NCBI GenBank assembly: GCA_016794585.1
Contig: JAEUJM010000011.1
Coordinates: 62,001-126,000, forward strand
Direction: 5' to 3'
Length of the DNA stretch: 64,000 nucleotides
Source: Acidimicrobiales bacterium
GTDB taxonomy: Bacteria; Actinomycetota; Acidimicrobiia; Acidimicrobiales; DATDAH01
The notes under the pieces: model-generated
The model's database searches: none
What the model was told of the DNA's origin: nothing
What the model saw: the letters and a program-made list of their open reading frames with translations, nothing else
Made by a program: the position numbers and the translations under genes
In this document: positions 42,688-52,150 of the stretch, in pieces
How the letters are laid out: each line of letters starts with the position of its first letter
Position numbering within the stretch: the stretch's first letter is position 1

Positions 42688-44336
42688 TGTCCGACCGCCT
42701 ACGCACCCCGCGGCGAGCACTCGTCGGCGGGACCATGGTCGGGGGCGCCGTGCTGGTGGCGCTGGCGCTGGCGCCTGGAGCGTTGGCCCAAGACGCGCCG
42801 ACGTCCTCGACGAGCACCACTGCCCCGACCCCAGTGGTCGTCGCACCCGGCGCGCAGGATCAACTGGACGAGCTCGACGCCCAGCTAGCGGTGCTCAACG
42901 CAAGACTCGGCGCAGTCGAGCAGGAGACCGCTGCCTCCACGTCGTCGGTGGACTCGCTCGAGACCTTCCTGACTTGGGCGTTCGCGCCCATCGCGGTCCT
43001 TGTCGGCCTGCTTGCAGCCGGAGGGATCGCCGGCACGGTGAACTCCATGCGGATGGACAACCGGGCGGGGCAGATGCACCAGCTCGCGATGTCCGGCGAA
43101 GCGACCGCCCAGCTCCGGGCCGAGCAGTCGCACGTGACCTTTCTCGATGCCTCCCAGAAGACCTTGACCCTCGTCAACGAGACGCTGGAGCTGGCCAAGG
43201 ACGCGAGCGCACGCGCCGCAACGAGCATGGCCGAGCGGGCGAACGGCAAGCTCAACGACCTCACCTCGCGCGCTCGCAAGGAGCTGTCGCAGTTCATCAT
43301 CAGCGGCGAGTTCAAGAGCCTCGTGACCGAGCCGAACACCACCAAGGAGACGCTGGCGATCGCCGACGAGCTTCGCACGTTGGAGGGACTGTTCTCGGTC
43401 CAGGACATCAGCCTCACGGCCCCCTGCCTGTTCATGCGGGGGATGGCCAGCCACCTCCGCCAGGACCCTGGTTCCGCTATCTCCGACCTCAACGACGCGG
43501 TCGCGAGCAGGGACGGCGAGCAGCTGATCGACCTCGCCTACTACTGGATCGCCTACGAGCACAACAACCTCGGCCAGTACGACCAGGGCCGCAACACATT
43601 CGCCCGCGCTCGCGAGCGGGCGACGCAGAGCGGTCGCGACAGGGTGGCCCTGGACCTGTCGGCCAAGGAACACGAGAGCACCTTCTTCGGGCTGGCTGCC
43701 GCGTTCGAGAGGGACCCGAAGCCGGACACGATCGAGGCTGTCAAGGAGATCCGCAGCGCGCTCGAACTCCTGATCGAGGAGGCACGACGGCGCGGGTTCA
43801 CTGCCGAACGTGCCCAGCTTTCGAACATTGACGGGAACATCCGTACCTGGGTCGCGCTTCAGGCACCCGAACCCGCCGAGCAGGCGGCGGCCTGGCGGCA
43901 AGCGGCGGCGGCGTACCAGGACTCCGTCGACGCCAAGCCGAGCTGGTACGCCGAGCTTGGCCTGCTTGAGTGCGAGTGGCGCCTGAGCGAGCTCGGCGAG
44001 GCCCCGTGCCCCCGTCCCGAGCGCTACGCAGCGCTCGCGGAGCGGGTGTCCGACGACGTCGACCGTCGCTACGAGCCGCGGAGCCGGGTCCTGCTGCACG
44101 AGGCCAACTTCCTCTGCCGCGGGAGGGCGGCGGTGATCACCCAGCGGGAGGACAACGATGACGAGTCGGCGCTTCGCGACTACCTGCCGACCCACGGGAC
44201 CGTCCGTCAGGCGCTCGAGGGGGTGAGGAAGGAGGTCACCCTGTACTCGGCCGTCACCAAGGTGAACCTGGACCGGCTCGACTTCCTCGCCGAGGTCGAC
44301 GACCTGGCAGCGGAGTTCCGCGACGGGCTCCCGTGA
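42687..44336 (+). CDS. unknown membrane-anchored protein with coiled coil and TPR-like helical region
   Basis: 549 residues. A signal peptide or first helix (residues 8-34, ending GALAQD) is followed by a Thr/Pro-rich linker. A coiled coil (about 55-85, LDELDAQLAVLNARLGAVE) and a clear helix (about 94-116, WAFAPIAVLVGLLAAGGIAG) come next. The remaining 430 residues are helical with TPR character, for example FMRGMASHLRQDPGSAISDL and YYWIAYEHNNLGQYDQGRN. If residues 1-34 are cleaved, the helical part is cytoplasmic. No known family is recognised. Its ATG shares bases with the kinase stop, and its stop overlaps the macro-domain gene start (GTGA), so all three are made together. Confidence 0.72.
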   Translation: MSDRLRTPRRALVGGTMVGGAVLVALALAPGALAQDAPTSSTSTTAPTPVVVAPGAQDQLDELDAQLAVLNARLGAVEQETAASTSSVDSLETFLTWAFAPIAVLVGLLAAGGIAGTVNSMRMDNRAGQMHQLAMSGEATAQLRAEQSHVTFLDASQKTLTLVNETLELAKDASARAATSMAERANGKLNDLTSRARKELSQFIISGEFKSLVTEPNTTKETLAIADELRTLEGLFSVQDISLTAPCLFMRGMASHLRQDPGSAISDLNDAVASRDGEQLIDLAYYWIAYEHNNLGQYDQGRNTFARARERATQSGRDRVALDLSAKEHESTFFGLAAAFERDPKPDTIEAVKEIRSALELLIEEARRRGFTAERAQLSNIDGNIRTWVALQAPEPAEQAAAWRQAAAAYQDSVDAKPSWYAELGLLECEWRLSELGEAPCPRPERYAALAERVSDDVDRRYEPRSRVLLHEANFLCRGRAAVITQREDNDDESALRDYLPTHGTVRQALEGVRKEVTLYSAVTKVNLDRLDFLAEVDDLAAEFRDGLP

Positions 44337-45655
44337 GCGAGGTCGGGCCCCGACCCGCTGACGCGGCGCCGTCGGGAGGCGGCACTGGATCGCCGACGGG
44401 TCCCGCCCCGCCGGCGGAACCGGCCTCGTTCGACGTGTGGGACGATCGCACCCTCACCCTGTTCCCAGAGGACGTCGGGCCGACGAACCGCCTCTTCGGC
44501 GCAGAGAGCGCGCAGGCGGGCGTGCCCCCGCCACCGGTGCGGGTGTGCCCGACCGCAGACGGCCACTTCTCGGAGACGGCGGTGCAGCGGGTCACGGTCC
44601 GCCAGGTGCACACCAGGGTGCCCACCCGGGACAAGGTCCTGCTCGGGCTGTCACTGTCCAGCCTCTCTCTGGTACTGGCCGCCTTCATCTTCAATCTGAA
44701 CACCGCGGCCCGTCTGGCGCTGATCTTCGCAGGCGTGGCAGGGACCATCGGCTTCGCGCGCAACGCCATGCCTTCCGCGATGACCTGGCTCGGACTCACG
44801 GGCCGGGTCGAGGGTCGGGTCGCCCACAGCTTCATTCATCGCAGCTGTCCCAAGTGCGGCCGGGAGTTGGAGCATTCCTGCAAGGGTTGCGGGCGGTGGC
44901 TGATTGACGCCGACGAGAGCTTCTGCTGGAACTGCGGCATCAAGTACTGGTGGGCGGTGCTCCACGAGGAGTCCGGGAAGGAGCGGCTCGACGAGTGGAA
45001 GTCGAGCTCGCACAAGCTGATCGACGCTGGCTCGACGAGGACGGTCTGGACGCTGGTGTGCAGCATCACTCAGGTTCCCGTCGACGCAGTCGTGTCCACT
45101 GACACGGCGGACGGGGCCATGAAGGGCGAGGTCGCGGTCCACCTCTTCGCGATGGGCGGGAGTGGGATTGAGGCCGAGTCGATGGCCGCGGTCGCAGGCA
45201 GGCGTGACGTGGAGGGGGACGGCGAGGCCCGGGAGTCGTGGATCACCAACGCGGGGACGCTGCCTGCCCACCACGTGATCCACTTGCCCCTCGTCGGTCG
45301 GTCGCTCAGCGCCGGGGAGGTCGAGAAGGCGGTGCTCGACGTCCTGGCCCTCGCAGCGGAGGAGGGGCTCGCCAGCGTGGCGCTGCCCCTCCTGGGCACG
45401 GGCAGGGGCGAGATGACCCACGAGGTCGCGACGCTGGAGATCTACAGAGCCGTGCTCCGGTGGCAGGAGGCGCCCGCAACGTCCGTCAAGGACATCATCG
45501 TGATCTTCCGTGAAGAGGACGAAGCCGTTCGGTTCCGGGAGGTGGTGCGCAAAGCGGACGCCACGGCGAAGGACCTCGACACGCCGTCGGAGGACCCGCC
45601 GGACTTGGTCCAATCCGTTCAGGCGCCGCCGGGCGTGACGACACCGGACTCGTAG
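44333..45655 (+). CDS. membrane protein with triple-CxxC zinc ribbon and C-terminal macro domain
   Basis: 440 residues. A disordered N-terminus (1-85) precedes two helices (about 101-120 and 125-143). A zinc-ribbon cluster follows with three CxxC pairs (CPKC 172-175, CKGC 183-186, CWNC 198-201). Residues 243-400 fit a macro domain: ITQVPVDAVVSTDTAD, THE GGSGIE loop, HHVIHLPLVGR, then VALPLLGTGRGE and a last helix with YRAVLRW. Macro domains bind or hydrolyse ADP-ribose, O-acetyl-ADP-ribose or related nucleotides. The usual VVNxAN asparagines are replaced by Ser-Thr-Asp, so activity is uncertain. It overlaps the previous gene by 4 bases, and its end overlaps the convergent response regulator by 37 bp. 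Confidence 0.72.
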   Translation: MSEVGPRPADAAPSGGGTGSPTGPAPPAEPASFDVWDDRTLTLFPEDVGPTNRLFGAESAQAGVPPPPVRVCPTADGHFSETAVQRVTVRQVHTRVPTRDKVLLGLSLSSLSLVLAAFIFNLNTAARLALIFAGVAGTIGFARNAMPSAMTWLGLTGRVEGRVAHSFIHRSCPKCGRELEHSCKGCGRWLIDADESFCWNCGIKYWWAVLHEESGKERLDEWKSSSHKLIDAGSTRTVWTLVCSITQVPVDAVVSTDTADGAMKGEVAVHLFAMGGSGIEAESMAAVAGRRDVEGDGEARESWITNAGTLPAHHVIHLPLVGRSLSAGEVEKAVLDVLALAAEEGLASVALPLLGTGRGEMTHEVATLEIYRAVLRWQEAPATSVKDIIVIFREEDEAVRFREVVRKADATAKDLDTPSEDPPDLVQSVQAPPGVTTPDS

Positions 45656-46287
45656 GCCTCGACCACGAGTTGGGCCCGGTCGCGGACCCCGAGCTTGGTG
45701 AGCAGGCGGCTGACGTGGGTCTTGGCCGTGGCCGGCGACATGAAGAGGGTCTCGGCGATCTCGGCGTTCGAGCAACCCCGGGCGACGGCCACGAGCACCT
45801 CGTGTTCGCGTTCGGTCAGCAGCGCCAGCCCGGGGTTGGTCTCGGCAGGACTCGTCGCCGGTCGCTCGGCGAACTCCTCGATCAGACGGCGGGTGATGCT
45901 CGGCGCAAGGAGGGCGTCGCCGTCGGCCACCACCCGCACCGCGGCCAGCAGCTCGTCGGGCAGCGTGTCCTTGAGCAGGAAGCCGCTGGCGCCGGCCCGC
46001 AGCGCCTCGAACACGTACTCGTCGAGATCGAACGTGGTCAGGATCAACACGCGGCACGACTCGGTGCGCTCGGCGGCGGTGATCCGGCGGGTGGCCTCGA
46101 GGCCGTCGACCTCGGGCATGCGAATGTCCATGAGGATGACGTCGGGCCGCTCGCGCTCGGCCAGCGCCACCGCCTCCGCTCCGTTGGCCGCTTCGCCCAC
46201 GACCTCGATCTCGGGGTCCGAGCGCAACAGCACCGTGAAGCCGCTGCGCACGAGGGCCTGGTCGTCGACGACGGCGACGCGGATCAT
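45619..46287 (-). CDS. NarL/FixJ-type response regulator
   Basis: 222 residues. Receiver: VAVVDDQALVRSGF (acidic pair), DVILMDIRMPEVDGLEA (phospho-aspartate), LILTTFDLDEYV and LLKDTLPDEL (lysine). The LuxR helix-turn-helix is LTEREHEVLVAVARGCSNAEIAE with TAKTHVSRLLTKLGVRDR. The ATG at 46287 overlaps the kinase stop as ATGA. With the DesK-type kinase upstream and a divergent ABC exporter, it probably controls the exporter. Its 3' end overlaps the macro-domain gene on the other strand by 37 bp. Confidence 0.94.
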   Translation of the reverse strand: MIRVAVVDDQALVRSGFTVLLRSDPEIEVVGEAANGAEAVALAERERPDVILMDIRMPEVDGLEATRRITAAERTESCRVLILTTFDLDEYVFEALRAGASGFLLKDTLPDELLAAVRVVADGDALLAPSITRRLIEEFAERPATSPAETNPGLALLTEREHEVLVAVARGCSNAEIAETLFMSPATAKTHVSRLLTKLGVRDRAQLVVEAYESGVVTPGGA

Positions 46288-47540
46288 CGGGTGGCCTCGT
46301 CGACGGATGGGCCCAGGAGCGCGACCGCGTCGTCGGCCGCCTCCGGGTCGAACGGCAGCCGGGCGTGGACTCGGAAGCCGCCGGCCGCCTGCGGCCGCGC
46401 GTCGAGGGTTCCCCCGTACACCGCCACCCGTTCGCGCATCCCCATCAGGCCATGGCCCGCGTCGGGGTCGGCGGCGAGGTCGATGCCGCGTCCGTCGTCG
46501 GTGACATCGATCTCCACGGCACCGGGGACGAGCGCGACGACGGCCCGGGCGGTCGCGCCGGGCCCGCCGTGCTTCAACACGTTCGTCAGGGCTTCCTGCA
46601 CGACCCGGTAGGTCGTGAGCTCGACGCCCTTCGGGATGTCGTCGTCGGGGCCGTCGTGGCCGTCGATGCGAAGCTGCGTGGGCACCCCCGCATCGTTGAG
46701 GTCGGCGGCGAGGGCGGACAGGTCGGCGAGGCCCGGTGCCGGGTTGCGGGCGGTCGCGGTGCCTTCGTCGTCGCGCAGCACGCCGAGCAGGCGGCGGATC
46801 TCGGTGAGGGTCGAGCGGCTGGTGGACGAGATCGCCTCCAGCGAACGCTTGGCCTCGGCCGGGTCCGTGTCGATCACGTGCATGCCCGCGCCCGCCTGCA
46901 CGGCGATGACCCCCATGGAGTGGGCGACGACGTCGTGGAGCTCCTGGGCGATGCGCAGGCGCTCGTCGGCGAGCGCCCGTCGGGCCTCCTCCGCCTGCTC
47001 GCGGGCGACCGCCTCCGTGCGCTGCTCGAAGGCCTCGAGCCGGGCGGCCCGGGACTGCTGCGCCCAGCCGAGGAGGAAGGCGGCCGCGAACGTCCCCACG
47101 TTGGCCACCAGGCCGCCGAAGTCGAAGCCGGGTGGATCGGAGAGATAGAGCGTGACGAGCCCGACGACCACGAACACGTACCCACCGACGACCCACCGGA
47201 GGGTGCAGCGGGCGCCGACCGTGAAGGCGCCGAACAGGGCGATGATCGGCGTGGCCCCCTCGAAGTAGCCGAGTCCTGACAGCACGAGGACGGCCGACGA
47301 GGCCAGCACGAACACGGCGAACGGGGCCTTCCGGCGCACGAAGTAGGGGACGGCCGTCCCGAGGAGCAACAGCGTGCCGAGCGCTTCGGAGGTGGGCTCG
47401 ACCACGTCACGATTGGTGGGGCTCCCCGAGGTCGACACGAAGGCCACGACGAGGAAGAGGGTGGTCCAGGCCGCGTCGACCACCGCGGGGTGCTCGGCGG
47501 CGGCGCGCTTCCAGCGGGTCCCGGTCGCGACGGCGTCCAC
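46284..47540 (-). CDS. DesK/NarX-type sensor histidine kinase (HisKA_3)
   Basis: 418 residues. Five or six helices (about 20-160) are followed by a coiled linker. The HisKA_3 box ERLRIAQELHDVVAHSMGVIAVQAG carries the phosphorylated histidine, and a compact HATPase has VVQEALTNVLKHG, DVTDDGRGID and GHGLMGMRERV. The GTG at 47540 is preferred since TACCGT on the minus strand (47547-47552) lies 6 bases before it. The sensor is wholly within the membrane, as in regulators that detect antimicrobial or membrane stress. The pair is divergent from the ABC exporter genes, with 248 bp between. Confidence 0.92.
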   Translation of the reverse strand: MDAVATGTRWKRAAAEHPAVVDAAWTTLFLVVAFVSTSGSPTNRDVVEPTSEALGTLLLLGTAVPYFVRRKAPFAVFVLASSAVLVLSGLGYFEGATPIIALFGAFTVGARCTLRWVVGGYVFVVVGLVTLYLSDPPGFDFGGLVANVGTFAAAFLLGWAQQSRAARLEAFEQRTEAVAREQAEEARRALADERLRIAQELHDVVAHSMGVIAVQAGAGMHVIDTDPAEAKRSLEAISSTSRSTLTEIRRLLGVLRDDEGTATARNPAPGLADLSALAADLNDAGVPTQLRIDGHDGPDDDIPKGVELTTYRVVQEALTNVLKHGGPGATARAVVALVPGAVEIDVTDDGRGIDLAADPDAGHGLMGMRERVAVYGGTLDARPQAAGGFRVHARLPFDPEAADDAVALLGPSVDEATR

Positions 47541-47788
47541 ACGGCAACGGTAGGACGGGTGGGGGCCGGCCGCATCCGCCTCGAGGTGCTCTGCGTGTAC
47601 GCCTGGAGGTGTACGGCCCCGGTGACGCATGGCGCACACGATCGCTTCGATCGCCCCGGATCAGCGCACCGGAATCCTCCGGAGGGCGGACGGCGAACAC
47701 GACGCGGGGCCGACGACGCGGCCGGCGCCGGGGCGCACCGTGGGACGTGGCCGGAAACGCCGGCCGACACCGACGAACGGAGCCCCGC

Positions 47789-48583
47789 ATGTCCAGCACC
47801 CTCGCGACCCCCCGCCTCCCCGTGGCCCCAGGTCTCCTCGGCGCCACGTCGGGCGCGCCGACGCCGGCCGCCGCTGCGGTCGAGGCCACCAAGGTCTACG
47901 GCCGCGGCGAAGCCGAGGTCCGCGCCCTCGACGGCGTCACCGTCGCCTTCGGCGGCGGACGCTTCACCGCCATCATGGGTCCATCGGGCTCGGGCAAATC
48001 CACCCTCATGCACTGCCTCGCCGGCCTCGACACCCTGTCGAGCGGCTCGGTCCGGGTGGGGGACACCGACCTGAGCGCGCTCAAGGAGCGCCAGCTCACC
48101 AAGCTTCGCCGGGACCGCATCGGGTTCGTGTTCCAGGCCTTCAACCTGGTGCCGACGCTGTCCGCCGAGGAGAACATCACCCTCCCGATGGCGCTGGCCG
48201 GGCGTCGCCCCGACCAGGCGTGGGTCGACCACGTGATCGACACCGTCGGCCTGCGCCCCCGCCTCGAGCACCGGCCGTCCGAGCTCTCCGGCGGCCAGCA
48301 GCAGCGGGTCGCCGTGGCCCGGGCCCTGGCCAGTCGCCCGGAGATCGTCTTCGCCGACGAGCCGACCGGCAACCTCGACTCCCGCACCGGTGCCGAGATC
48401 CTCTCGTTCATGCGTCAGGCCGTGCGTGAGCTCGGCCAGACCATCGTCATGGTGACCCACGACCCGGTCGCCTCCTCCTACGCCGATCGGGCCCTGTTCC
48501 TCGAGGACGGCCGGATCGTCGACGACCTCCCCGACCCCACCGCCGACTCGGTCTTCGACCGCATGCGGCACCTCGGAGCGTGA
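47789..48583 (+). CDS. ABC transporter ATP-binding protein (MacB/LolD type)
   Basis: 264 residues. Walker [10 protein letters not shown], the Q-loop [17 protein letters not shown], the signature [15 protein letters not shown] and Walker [14 protein letters not shown] are all intact. The order [16 protein letters not shown] at the start is typical of LolD/MacB-like ATPases that energise FtsX-type permeases. A 30-residue N-terminal extension is present. GGAG lies 7 bases before the ATG. The stop overlaps the permease GTG start (GTGA). Confidence 0.94.
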   Translation: MSSTLATPRLPVAPGLLGATSGAPTPAAAAVEATKVYGRGEAEVRALDGVTVAFGGGRFTAIMGPSGSGKSTLMHCLAGLDTLSSGSVRVGDTDLSALKERQLTKLRRDRIGFVFQAFNLVPTLSAEENITLPMALAGRRPDQAWVDHVIDTVGLRPRLEHRPSELSGGQQQRVAVARALASRPEIVFADEPTGNLDSRTGAEILSFMRQAVRELGQTIVMVTHDPVASSYADRALFLEDGRIVDDLPDPTADSVFDRMRHLGA

Positions 48584-51136
48584 TCCCCATGCCTGCAATG
48601 TCCAAGCTCACCATCGCCAACGTCCGGGCCCACCGGGCCCGCTTCGCTTTCACCGCCGTGGCGGTCGCCCTGGGGGTGGCCTTCATGGCCGGCACCCTGG
48701 TGCTCACCGCGACGCTGTCCCGTGCCTACGAGACCGTCTCCAGCAACGCCCTCGAGGGCACCGACGCCCTCGTGCGCTCGACCCAGGAGATCGCCGGCAA
48801 CGACGGCACCGTCGTCCGTGCCACGGTCGACGACTCGGTCCTGGACGCGGTCCGGGGAGCGCCCGGCGTCGCCGCCGTGGCGCCCCGGATCGAGGGCATC
48901 GCCCAGGTGGTCGGCGACGACGGCCGCCTTCTCGACGACGACGAGAACCGCGCCGTGCCCCTGGCCCTCGCCTGGAGCGCCGACGAGCAGCTCAGCCCCC
49001 TCGAACTGGTCGAGGGACGAGCGCCCGCCGCCGCCGACGAGATCGTCATCGACCGCACGACCGCCGGCGTCGGCGGCTTCGCCATCGGCGACCCGATCCG
49101 GGTCCTCACCCCTGCGGGCTCCGACACCTACACGCTCGCGGGCGTGGTCACCTACGGCGGGGCCGACGATGCCGCGGGCTCGCCGGTGGTGGCGTTCACG
49201 CCGGCCACGGCCTCGGACACCATCGGCGAGCCGGGCCGGTACGACGCCATCGCCGTCCGCGCCGGTCCCGGTGTCTCCCCGGCCGAGGTCGCCGCCGGTG
49301 TCGAGCAGGCCCTGCAGGGCACGCCCGACGTCGAGGCGCTCGATCACGACGAGGCGGTGGCGGCCGCCGAGGCGGAAGGGGGCGAAGGCGTGGCCTTCAT
49401 GAGCACCTTCCTCCTGGCCTTCGCCCTCGTGGCGCTCCTGGTCGGGTCGTTCGTGATCTCGAACACCTTCTCCATCACGGTGGCCCAGCGCATCAGGGAG
49501 ACCGCCATGCTGCGGGCCATCGGCGCCAGCCGTCGGCAGGTCGCCCGGGCCACCAAGGTCGAGGCCTTGGTCACGGGCGTCCTGGGGTCCGCCCTCGGCG
49601 TGGTCCTGGGCATCGGCGCCGCCGTCGGCCTCCGTGCCCTGCTCGCCGGCTTCGGCCTCGACCTGCCCGAAGGTGGGCTCGTGGTCAACGCCTCGACCGT
49701 GGCCATCTGCATGGGCGTCGGCATCCTCGTGACCTTCGTGGCCGCCATCGTCCCGGCCCGACGTGCCGCCAAGGTGGCGCCCATCGCCGCGATGCGGGGC
49801 GTGGCCCTCGACCGCTCGGGCCGCTCGGTCGGCCGTGCCGTGGCCGGCGGCCTGGTCACCGCGCTCGGGGTGGCCGCGCTGGCCCTGGGCCTCAGCGGCG
49901 GCGACGCCGGTGTGGTCGGCCTCGGTGCCCTCGTGGTGTTCCTCGGCGTCGGCGTCCTCGGCCCGGTCATCGCACGGCCGGTCAGCCGTCTGGTCGGCGC
50001 CCCGTTGCCCCGCCTGCGGGGCGTGACCGGCACGATGGCCCGCGAGAACGCCATCCGGAACCCCAAGCGCACCTCGGCGACCGCCTCGGCGCTCATGGTC
50101 GGCCTCGGCCTGGTGGTGTTCATCACCGTCTTCAGCGCCTCGGCCCGGGCCTCGATCGCCGACAGCGTGGACACGGCCGCCCGTGCCCAGTGGATCGTCC
50201 ACACCACCTTCGGCCAGGGTGGCCTCAGCCCCGAAGCCGGCGAGACCGTGGCGGCGCTCCCCGAGGTCGGGGCGATGTCCCCCATGCGCTACACCCCGGC
50301 CCGGGTGGACGGTGCCGGTGCCACCCTCTCGGCCATGGACCCGGCTCAGATCGACGAGGTCGTCGACCTGGCCGTCACCGACGGCAGCACCGTCGACCTG
50401 GCGGCGGACGAGATCGCGGTCAACGCCACCACGGCCGAGGCGGACGGCATCGCGGTCGGCGACGAGCTCACGGTGGAGTTCGCCCGAACGGGGGCCCAGG
50501 CCTTCCGGGTCGCGGCGATCTACGACACCCTCGAGCCGATGGGCCCGTACACGATGAGCCTCGCCGCCTTCGACGCCAACGGCGTCGAGCGGGTGGACAG
50601 CTTCTTGTTCATGACCAACGCCGACGGCGTCTCCATGGACGAGGCCCGAGCCGCCATCGAGTCGGCCTTGCGCGACTACCCGACGGCCGAGCTCTTCACC
50701 ACCGACGAGTTCGCCGAGAGCCGGGCCGCGGTGATCGGCCAGATGCTCAACCTGATCTACGCGCTGCTGGTCCTCGCCGTGCTGATCGCCCTGTTCGGCG
50801 TCGCCAACACCCTGGCGCTCTCGGTGCACGAGCGCACCCGAGAGCTGGGGCTTGCGGGCGGTCGGGATGGCCCGCAGCCAGGTCCGGGCCGCCGTGCGCT
50901 GGGAGTCGGTGATCATCGCCCTGCTGGGCACGGTCCTCGGGCTCGTCATCGGGCTGGGGTTCGCCTGGGCCCTCGTCGACACCTTGGCTTCCCAGGGGTT
51001 CGAGGTGCTGTCGGTGCCCGTGGCCCAGTTGGCGGTCATCACCGCCCTCGCTGCGCTCGCCGGCGTGGCCGTGGCGCTCCTCCCTGCCCGCAAGGCGGCC
51101 CGGGTCCCCGTGCTCGAGGCACTGCGCACCAGCTGA
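48580..51136 (+). pseudogene. ABC transporter permease (FtsX/MacB type), interrupted by one frameshift
   Basis: About 850 residues if repaired. The N-terminus (LTIANVRAHRARFAFTAVAVALG) starts an FtsX-type permease: one helix, a large external domain, a three-helix FtsX module (about 265-400), a second external domain and a final module. The frame is intact to ALSVHERTRELGL near 50855 and then shifts by +1. The continuation (AVGMARSQVRAAVRWESVII and the last helices to LLPARKAARVPVLEALRTS) runs in another frame to a stop at 51136. Family members read ERTRELGLLRAVG here, so loss of two bases around ggggcttgcgg is likely. The rest is undamaged, so this is either a very recent mutation or a sequence error. 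GTG at 48580 couples to the ATPase gene. Confidence 0.85.
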
Positions 51137-51164
51137 CACCCCGCCTCGTCGATCCCGTCGACCT

Positions 51165-51205
51165 GGCGCCCGATCCACCCGGCCGTGGCCGGGAGATCGG
51201 GCGCC
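51165..51205. terminator. long hairpin terminator between convergent permease and gpmA
   Basis: An 11-bp outer stem (51165-51175 with 51195-51205, GGCGCCCGATC paired) and a 7-bp inner stem (51178-51184 with 51187-51193) form one nearly continuous hairpin, starting 28 bp after the permease stop. It can serve both directions. Confidence 0.78.
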
Positions 51206-51328
51206 AAGAGGGCCGGGCCGACGCGCGGGAGGTGGTCGACATCGCCCTCCGTCTGCGAGCCGTGGTCGAGAACCGCTGAGCGAGCCGGCTCGGGGCGCGG
51301 AGGACCGAATCCCGACTGCTGCCGCCCG

Positions 51329-52084
51329 TCAGCCGGCCTGCTTGGCCACGGCCTCCGCCGCCGCGGCGGCCGCCTCGGGGTCGAGGTAGCGGTCGGTGAG
51401 GGGCTTGGCCTCGAGGGGTTGAAGGTCGTCGCCCAGCTCGAACACCAGGGGCATGCCCGTGGGGATGTTCAGCTCGGAGATGTCGTCGTCGGAGATGCCG
51501 TCGAGGTGCTTGACCAGGGCCCGCAGCGAGTTGCCGTGGGCGGCCAGGAGGGTGACCTTGCCGGCGCGCAGGTCGGGGACGACGGCGTCGTACCAGTAGG
51601 GGAGCATGCGCTCGACGACGTCCTTCAGGCACTCCGAGCCGGGGATGATGTCGGGGGCCAGGTCGCCGTAGCGGGGGTCGTGGTGGGCGCTGCGCTCGTC
51701 GCCCGGGTCGAGCGGCGGCGGCGGGGTGGCGTAGGAGCGCCGCCAGACCTTCACCTGGTCGATGCCGTACTTGTCGGCGGTCTCCTTCTTGTTGCGGCCC
51801 TGGAGGTCGCCGTAGTGGCGCTCGTTGAGGCGCCAGTGGCGGCGCACCGGGATCCACAGCCGGCCCATGGCGTCGAGTGCCTCGTTGGCGGTGCGGATGG
51901 CGCGGACCTGGAGCGAGGTGTGGACGACGTCGGGCAGGATCCCGGCCTCGGCCATGAGGGTGCCGCCCCGGCGGGCCTCCTCGAGGCCCAGCTCGGTGAG
52001 GTCGGCGTCGTACCAGCCGGTGAAGAGGTTCTCGGCGTTCCACGTGCTCTGGCCGTGGCGGAGGAGGACGAGCGTCGAAGCCAT
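51329..52084 (-). CDS. gpmA: 2,3-bisphosphoglycerate-dependent phosphoglycerate mutase
   Basis: 251 residues. [20 protein letters not shown] holds the phosphorylated histidine, [18 protein letters not shown] the substrate motif, and [12 protein letters not shown] the second histidine. Length and C-terminal tail are normal for dPGM. It interconverts 3- and 2-phosphoglycerate in glycolysis and gluconeogenesis. The gene is monocistronic on the minus strand, 66 bp downstream of vapC. Confidence 0.96.
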   Translation of the reverse strand: MASTLVLLRHGQSTWNAENLFTGWYDADLTELGLEEARRGGTLMAEAGILPDVVHTSLQVRAIRTANEALDAMGRLWIPVRRHWRLNERHYGDLQGRNKKETADKYGIDQVKVWRRSYATPPPPLDPGDERSAHHDPRYGDLAPDIIPGSECLKDVVERMLPYWYDAVVPDLRAGKVTLLAAHGNSLRALVKHLDGISDDDISELNIPTGMPLVFELGDDLQPLEAKPLTDRYLDPEAAAAAAEAVAKQAG

Positions 52085-52150
52085 GGTTTCGACGGTAACC
52101 CTGCCGCTGCAGCCGCAGAAAGCTGAGCGGCGCGTAGGGACCCAGCCGAA

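Noticed and set aside
48478..51207. Long minus-strand frame opposite the ABC permease
   Set aside because: Same shadow composition; the permease domains on the plus strand explain the sequence.
51139..51279. Extension of the permease frame beyond the frameshift (to 51279)
   Set aside because: The real permease C-terminus is in the other frame and ends at 51136; the extension runs through the terminator hairpin.
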